Below the pieces are notes generated by a model. That model did no database searches, was not told where the DNA came from, and was given only the letters and a program-made list of their open reading frames with translations. Positions 60,203 to 64,000 of a stretch of 64,000 bases of DNA are shown here, in pieces. How positions within the stretch are numbered: position 1 is the first letter of the stretch; each line of letters starts with the position of its first letter. The position numbers and the translations under genes are program-made. This stretch comes from Erysipelotrichaceae bacterium (lineage in GTDB: Bacteria > Bacillota_I > Bacilli_A > Erysipelotrichales > Erysipelotrichaceae): assembly GCA_017473335.1 (NCBI GenBank), contig JAFULN010000005.1, positions 32,645 through 96,644 of the forward strand, in the 5' to 3' direction.

Positions 60203-61141
60203 ATGAGATATAAAAGATTTGAAAATGCAGGTGTTGATGTTTCGTCTTTAACCATTGGGTCAATGGTCATTGGTCCATATAATTTTAATGATGAAACAAG
60301 TGAAGAGTTTATTAGAACAGTACGTGAAATGGTAAATAGAGGGGTCAACTTCATTGATACTGCGCCTCGATATGGTAACGGAACAAGTGAAAAAATCGTA
60401 GGACGTGCTATTCAGGGTATCCGTGATAAAGTAATGATTGCCACTAAGTTTGGTACGTATCGCTCAGTAAGTAGCTTTGATATTCGAAATTCAACATATT
60501 CAGGCATCATGAGAGAATGCCAAAATTCATTGTTAAATATGGGTGTTGATTATATTGATTTCTACATCAATCACTGGCCAGATCCGGTAACTCCAATGGA
60601 TGAAACCATGGCGGCTTTAAATGACCTAAAGAAAAAGGGACTAGTTAAGTACATTGGTTTCTCTAACTGCGATATTCCTCTTTTGGAAGAGGCAATGAAA
60701 TACGGTAAGGTTGATGTGATTCAATGTCAATTCTCCCTTGTAAATCAGTCTAACCGTGAATTGATGGAATGGGCACATGCTCATGGAATTGGTGTCATGA
60801 CATATGGTTCTTTGGGATCTGGTATTTTAAGCGGAAGTATTCGATGTGAAGAAGATATTCATAAGACAAGTCATTTGTCACTTTATGATTTCTTTGCAGA
60901 GCCAAAATTTTCAAAAGTAATGGAACTTTTAAAGACATTAGATAAAATCGCTGAACGTCATCAAGTTCCAGTTGCTCAAGTTGCAATCAACTGGTCAACA
61001 CAGCAACCGTTTGTAGGAACGGCGTTGATTGGAACACCAAATGTTGAACAAGGTCTAGAAAATATTGCTGCATTTGAATGGTCTTTATCTCAGGAAGAGA
61101 TTGACGAAATCAATGCGGAAGTTAATCGTTTAGGACTATAA
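60203..61141 (+). CDS. Aldo/keto reductase
   Basis: 312 residues. FIDTAPRYGNGTSEKIVG supplies Asp and the catalytic Tyr, MIATKFGTY the Lys, YINHWPDPVTPMDET the His, and TALIGTPNVEQGLENIAAFE the NADPH region. It reduces or oxidises a carbonyl or hydroxyl of a sugar or C3 product. TGGAGGA lies 7 bp before the ATG at 60203. Last gene of the third PTS operon; no terminator except half of the palindromic repeat. Confidence 0.9.
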   Translation: MRYKRFENAGVDVSSLTIGSMVIGPYNFNDETSEEFIRTVREMVNRGVNFIDTAPRYGNGTSEKIVGRAIQGIRDKVMIATKFGTYRSVSSFDIRNSTYSGIMRECQNSLLNMGVDYIDFYINHWPDPVTPMDETMAALNDLKKKGLVKYIGFSNCDIPLLEEAMKYGKVDVIQCQFSLVNQSNRELMEWAHAHGIGVMTYGSLGSGILSGSIRCEEDIHKTSHLSLYDFFAEPKFSKVMELLKTLDKIAERHQVPVAQVAINWSTQQPFVGTALIGTPNVEQGLENIAAFEWSLSQEEIDEINAEVNRLGL

Positions 61142-61160
61142 GAAGAATTTGGAAAAGGAT

Positions 61161-61191
61161 AAGAGGCTGTGACAAAATAGAGAAAATGTGA
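61161..61191 (+). repeat. Palindromic repeat, copy C (truncated)
   Basis: Same strand as copy A through AGAGAAAATGTGA, with one extra A, then cut exactly where an IS256-like end (GGGCTTGTCAAG) begins. Confidence 0.7.
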
Positions 61192-61400
61192 GGGCTTGTC
61201 AAGAAAAGTGTGTAAGTAATTTGTAAAAGAACGAATTATCGTAAGTATTTAGTAACCCTATTGGAAAATTGATCATTGACCATGAGTTGGTTAAGAACCA
61301 TTGGCCAGTTACGCAATGATCCTCCATCTCACTTTTTCTCAATCTTTAAACAGCGCAGATACAATAGCTTGAATAAGGCGTTTTCATTTGGGAAGGCGCC
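61192..61400 (-). pseudogene. IS256-family transposase C-terminal remnant with IS end
   Basis: The minus strand encodes FPNENALFKLLYLRCLKIEK, K, an in-frame TGA, then DGGSLRNWPMVLNQLMVNDQ, FSNRVTKYLR and TAA at 61236-61238. This is the usual tail of IS256/Mutator transposases (K-W-x-x-P/N-W-x-x-V-L-N-Q-L). GGGCTTGTCAAGAAAAGTG after it looks like the terminal inverted repeat. Only the last 55 or so residues remain. Confidence 0.65.
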
Positions 61401-61594
61401 TTTTTTAGTGACTTTTCTGAAGCTTGAGTTAGCATATTGTGCGCTCTTCTATATGCCCTTACCCATCGGCATACTGTATTCACATCAATCCCCGGCTCTT
61501 CTGCTACGCTTGTTGCTGATCTATTATTTTCTATTATGAATTCTGCTGTCTGATTTCTAAATTCTTCACTATATTTTGAATTGTTGCTTAGCAT
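61401..61594 (-). pseudogene. IS3-family orfA 5' remnant
   Basis: From an ATG at 61594: SKYSEEFRNQTAEFIIENNR, VNTVCRWVRAYRRAHNMLT, the DNA-binding helix-turn-helix of IS3-type OrfA. It breaks after SEKSLKK at the junction with the IS256 remnant. No orfB is present. The 50 bp upstream include GTCTCACTTTTTCACCGC, possibly the IS end. Confidence 0.65.
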
Positions 61595-61692
61595 AGTTTT
61601 CTCCTTGTTTTCTATGCATATGATATCACAATCCGAGTCTCACTTTTTCACCGCACTCCAGTGAAGAAATAGAATAGAATACGCCATATTTT

Positions 61693-61736
61693 CTTGTGAA
61701 ATAGACTAAAATTGAAAAACTGCTTTTATTTAAATC
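61693..61736 (+). promoter_or_regulatory. fba promoter block, duplicated at 53.69 kb
   Basis: TAGACT (61702-61707), 17 bp, TTTATT (61725-61730) within a block of about 45 bp that recurs at 53691-53735. The shared word CTTGTGAAATAGACTAAAA is identical in both copies. Confidence 0.5.
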
Positions 61737-61781
61737 TTAAATGGAGTAAAATAAAGTTGCGATAGAGGAGGAAATTATTCT

Positions 61782-62648
61782 ATGTTAGTATCAGCAAAAG
61801 AAATGCTTCAGAAGGCACATGATGGTCATTATGCTGTAGGTGCTTTCAACATCAATAACCTTGAATGGACAAAGTCTATCCTGGCAGCTGCTCAGGAAGC
61901 TAAGTCTCCAGTTATTCTGGGTGTATCAGAAGGTGCTGGAAAATACCAGTGCGGTTACAAGACAATTGTAGCGATGGTAAAGGAAATCCATGATTACATG
62001 GGTATCACTGTTCCAGTAGCTCTGCATCTGGACCATGGTTCATTTGAAGGTGCAAAGGCTTGCATCGAAGCTGGATTTACATCAGTTATGTTTGATGGAT
62101 CTCACTATGATTTCGAAGAAAACGTAGCTAAGTCTAAGGAAATTCTGGAATTTGCACATTCTAGAGGTATCTCTGTTGAGTGTGAAGTTGGCGGCATCGG
62201 CGGTGAAGAAGATGGTGTTACTTCTATGGGTGAAGTTGCTTCTCCTGAAGAATGTGGTACAATCGCTGCTCTGGGTGTTGACTTCCTGGCTGCAGGTATT
62301 GGTAATATTCATGGTAAGTATCCTGCTAACTGGGCTGGTCTGAACTTTGAAGTTCTGGGCAAGATTCAGGAAGCTACAAATGGTCTGCCTCTGGTTCTGC
62401 ATGGTGGTTCTGGTATCCCTGCTGATCAGGTTGCTAAGGCAATCGATCTGGGCGTATCTAAGATCAATGTAAATACTGAACTTCAGTTGGTGTTCGCTGC
62501 TGCAACTCGTAAGTACATCGAAGAAGGCAAGGATCTGCAGGGCAAGGGTTATGACCCTCGTAAACTGCTGGCTCCAGGTGCTAAGGCAATCCAGGAAAAG
62601 GTTGTTGCTATGATGAACCAGTTTGGTTCTGCTGGCAAAGCTGAATAA
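61782..62648 (+). CDS. fba: Fructose-bisphosphate aldolase, class II
   Basis: 288 residues. ALHLDHGSFEGAKACIEAGF, SVECEVGGIGGEEDGV, GIGNIHGKYPANWAGLNFEV and LVLHGGSGIPADQVAKAI supply the zinc and phosphate sites; this is the glycolytic type. Very strong codon bias (CTG, GGT, GCT) and GAGGAGG fit a highly expressed gene. Monocistronic with a strong terminator. All sugar phosphates delivered by the PTS systems finally pass through it. Confidence 0.95.
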   Translation: MLVSAKEMLQKAHDGHYAVGAFNINNLEWTKSILAAAQEAKSPVILGVSEGAGKYQCGYKTIVAMVKEIHDYMGITVPVALHLDHGSFEGAKACIEAGFTSVMFDGSHYDFEENVAKSKEILEFAHSRGISVECEVGGIGGEEDGVTSMGEVASPEECGTIAALGVDFLAAGIGNIHGKYPANWAGLNFEVLGKIQEATNGLPLVLHGGSGIPADQVAKAIDLGVSKINVNTELQLVFAAATRKYIEEGKDLQGKGYDPRKLLAPGAKAIQEKVVAMMNQFGSAGKAE

Positions 62649-62659
62649 ATCAATCGCAT

Positions 62660-62690
62660 AAAAGCGGCTGTTACAGCCGCTTTTGTCTTT
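62660..62690 (+). terminator. Strong rho-independent terminator
   Basis: AAAAGCGGCTG-TTA-CAGCCGCTTTT, then GTCTTT. Confidence 0.9.
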
Positions 62691-62711
62691 TATATAAATA
62701 TCTGGTATACT
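62683..62711 (+). promoter_or_regulatory. Promoter of the MarR gene
   Basis: TTGTCT (62683-62688) within the tail of the fba terminator, 17 bp, TATACT (62706-62711) with an extended TG. Confidence 0.55.
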
Positions 62712-62750
62712 ATATTTGTAATAGGTTTTATGCATACAAGGAGGTTTCAA

Positions 62751-63170
62751 ATGATTTTAGTACATAAGTTATCTGTTATTAGTAAGAACAGCTGGAAGTT
62801 TACGAGGAATCGTTTGACACATCCTGGTTTAACGAACGCTGCATATGATGTATGTGGTATCATTTATCAGTCAGAGTCTACGAATCAAGATAATATTTCC
62901 AAAGCATTAAAGATGGATAAGAGCTCTGTTGCGAAAGTTGTCAACAAGTGCGTAGAAGATGGTCTGATAGAACGCCGCGTCAATCCTTCTAATCGAAGAG
63001 AGTATATCTTGACTCTTACAGAAGAAGGAATGAAAACAGTTCAGGAATTGGTTGATTTGGTAGAACAGTGGCAGCAGGAAGCATTATCTGTGTTATCAGA
63101 AGAAGAAAAAGAACTGTTTCTGAATTCAGTTTTAAAGCTGGTTGATAAAACGAATGAAATGTGTGAATAA
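62751..63170 (+). CDS. MarR-family regulator
   Basis: 139 residues. MILVHKLSVISKNSWKFTRN, STNQDNISKALKMDKSSVAK, VVNKCVEDGLIERRVNPSNR and LTEEGMKTVQELVDLVEQWQ give the winged helix and dimer helices. AAGGAGGTTTCAA precedes the ATG. Stands alone; its targets are unknown, since no transporter is next to it. Confidence 0.88.
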   Translation: MILVHKLSVISKNSWKFTRNRLTHPGLTNAAYDVCGIIYQSESTNQDNISKALKMDKSSVAKVVNKCVEDGLIERRVNPSNRREYILTLTEEGMKTVQELVDLVEQWQQEALSVLSEEEKELFLNSVLKLVDKTNEMCE

Positions 63171-63188
63171 GCGCTTCGGCGCTTTTTC
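63169..63188 (+). terminator. Rho-independent terminator
   Basis: AAGCGC-TTCG-GCGCTT followed by TTTCT after the MarR gene. Confidence 0.85.
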
Positions 63189-63428
63189 TATTTAATACCA
63201 GGAATGTTCTATCAGAACTGTGGTATATAGTAGATAAAAATATCTAATACGCATAATAACGGAAACAGATTTCACAAAGAAATACAAGACTTAACTTGAA
63301 AACAAATATAGTTTATCATGTATATGTATCAAGAAGAATTTAGTAGTTGAAGCAGTTTGTAGTAAAACTGAATGAATTCAATCAGCTAAATGCTTCTTCT
63401 TTTTGTTTCTAAGAAGGAGGCTCATTTT
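63189..63428. other. Non-coding region upstream of the TnpB-like gene
   Basis: AT-rich, without a gene. It holds an imperfect fold GAAGCA...TGCTTC (about 63349-63406) just before the ribosome site, possibly the left end of the mobile element. Nothing else is recognised. Confidence 0.35.
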
Positions 63429-64000
63429 ATGAAAACCGTCACTCTGTCAAATCGTTTCTATTATCGTGAACTGGATAAACAAGATGCATCAGCTATCAAA
63501 AATGACATTGTTCTATATAACCAAATGCTTCATAAAACGTATAAATACTTGACGCTGAAGTATCAGGGAATCAATTGGAACTTTGATTCTCTTCAGAAAG
63601 AAATGAAACGTCTGTATCATACCAATGATTATTTTCCTCTGTCTGTGATATGGAAAGCGAAACATATACTCAAATGTAACTATGAACAGTACAGTTGTTT
63701 ATCAAACAGAAAAAACATCAACTCAAAAGAATCGAATTCAAAATCAATGAGAAACAGAAAGAAATTGTTAAAATCGATATACAACTGAAAAAGCTCATTG
63801 AGAAGACAAAACAGGGGAAACAGACTGAAAAGGATTATCTGAAGGAAGTTCAAGAGTTAAGACCTAAAAGAAAAGTGCTGAAGAATCAGACATTATCAGA
63901 GTTTGCCTACACACAAATCACAGAAGCGATGAAAAGCAGATGCAGAAAAGAGAGAATCGCCATAAAAGAAATAGATCCTGCGTATACAAGCAGGATCGCA
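63429..64000 (+). pseudogene. TnpB-like (IS200/IS605 OrfB) gene, frameshifted, 3' end outside window
   Basis: Reads MKTVTLSNRFYYRELDKQDA, then YFPLSVIWKAKHILKCNYEQ, and leaves frame near 63693. The next frame continues QLFIKQKKHQLKRIEFKINE, then RPKRKVLKNQTLSEFAYTQI and EIDPAYTSRIA to the window edge. The last piece is the conserved TnpB stretch before the zinc finger (PAYTSxIG). Restoring one base (TACCAG for TACAG) would join them. AAGGAGG lies before the ATG, so the element was probably intact not long ago. Confidence 0.6.

Noticed and set aside
61320..61660. Repeated TCTCACTTTTTC words as terminal inverted repeats of an intact IS
   Set aside because: The two copies are in direct, not inverted, orientation, and the genes between are fragments.
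1..64000. tRNA, rRNA, CRISPR or prophage regions
   Set aside because: No cloverleaf, direct-repeat array, cas gene or phage structural gene was seen on either strand.

Overview
The window looks like chromosome of a low-GC, gut-type Firmicute, most probably of the Erysipelotrichia group. This rests on AT-rich intergenic DNA, strong AGGAGG ribosome sites, simple stem-plus-U terminators, many mannose-family phosphotransferase (PTS) genes, PRD-type regulators, anaerobic radical enzymes and Cys-type sulfatases with an anaerobic sulfatase-maturing enzyme. The assignment is inference from gene content. No tRNA, rRNA or CRISPR array was found.

Layout. 1-4.2 kb: two tandem CNNM/CBS membrane proteins, then an ECF sigma factor with a likely self-recognised promoter and an anti-sigma gene interrupted by an in-frame amber codon, then a membrane-anchored TPR-like protein. 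4.3-15.5 kb: a GntR repressor faces a long operon of PTS EIIC and EIID, two cytosolic sulfatases, a DUF3604 PHP-like protein, a double-SIS protein, a Gfo/Idh oxidoreductase, the sulfatase-maturing radical SAM enzyme and a TauE-type exporter. This reads as import and desulfation of a sulfated sugar inside the cell. 16-23 kb: a YdjC/ChbG deacetylase, a neutral-ceramidase-like protein, and a glycyl radical enzyme with divergent activase, a fructose-6-phosphate-aldolase-like transaldolase and a DeoR regulator. 23-26 kb: a MATE exporter, a paralogue of the TPR protein and a Cys-rich MarR regulator. 26-35 kb: a Nif3-like protein, a second ChbG, then a complete mannose-type PTS (EIIB, EIIC, EIID, metallo-beta-lactamase protein, EIIA) behind a cre site, with a nitroreductase, DUF554 and a PRD regulator. 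35-46 kb: another metallo-beta-lactamase plus ceramidase-like pair, two MATE genes, a LysR regulator facing a nitroreductase-like lipoprotein, a third metallo-beta-lactamase protein with a changed metal motif, a cupin-type phosphoglucose isomerase and a PRD regulator. 46-53.6 kb: DegV, a small conserved protein, a MarR-controlled heterodimeric ABC exporter, EcsC and DUF1846. 53.7-61.1 kb: a candidate small RNA, a HAD phosphatase, a PRD-type regulator and a third PTS operon (EIIA, EIIB, EIIC, EIID, class II aldolase, aldo/keto reductase). 61.2-64 kb: insertion-sequence scars, fructose-bisphosphate aldolase, MarR, and a frameshifted TnpB-like gene running off the end.

How it works together. Three PTS systems carry different sugars into glycolysis. 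Each is beside its own regulator and its own set of processing enzymes (sulfatases, deacetylases, metallo-hydrolases, aldolases). The first PTS has no EIIA or EIIB of its own and must borrow them. The same accessory families (metallo-beta-lactamase, ceramidase-like, ChbG) recur, which suggests parallel pathways for modified amino sugars or glycan fragments.

Most notable signals. (1) An 18-bp inverted repeat, TGCAC-N8-GTGCA, lies 31-32 bp upstream of the -10 box of three promoters (HAD gene, regulator, third PTS operon) and defines a small regulon. (2) A structured RNA candidate of about 110 nt at 53.74-53.85 kb has a promoter that is a near copy of the fba promoter. (3) The sulfatase-PTS operon contains a DUF3604 protein of unknown reaction. 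(4) Two PRD regulators have -10 boxes placed so that their mRNAs should be leaderless.
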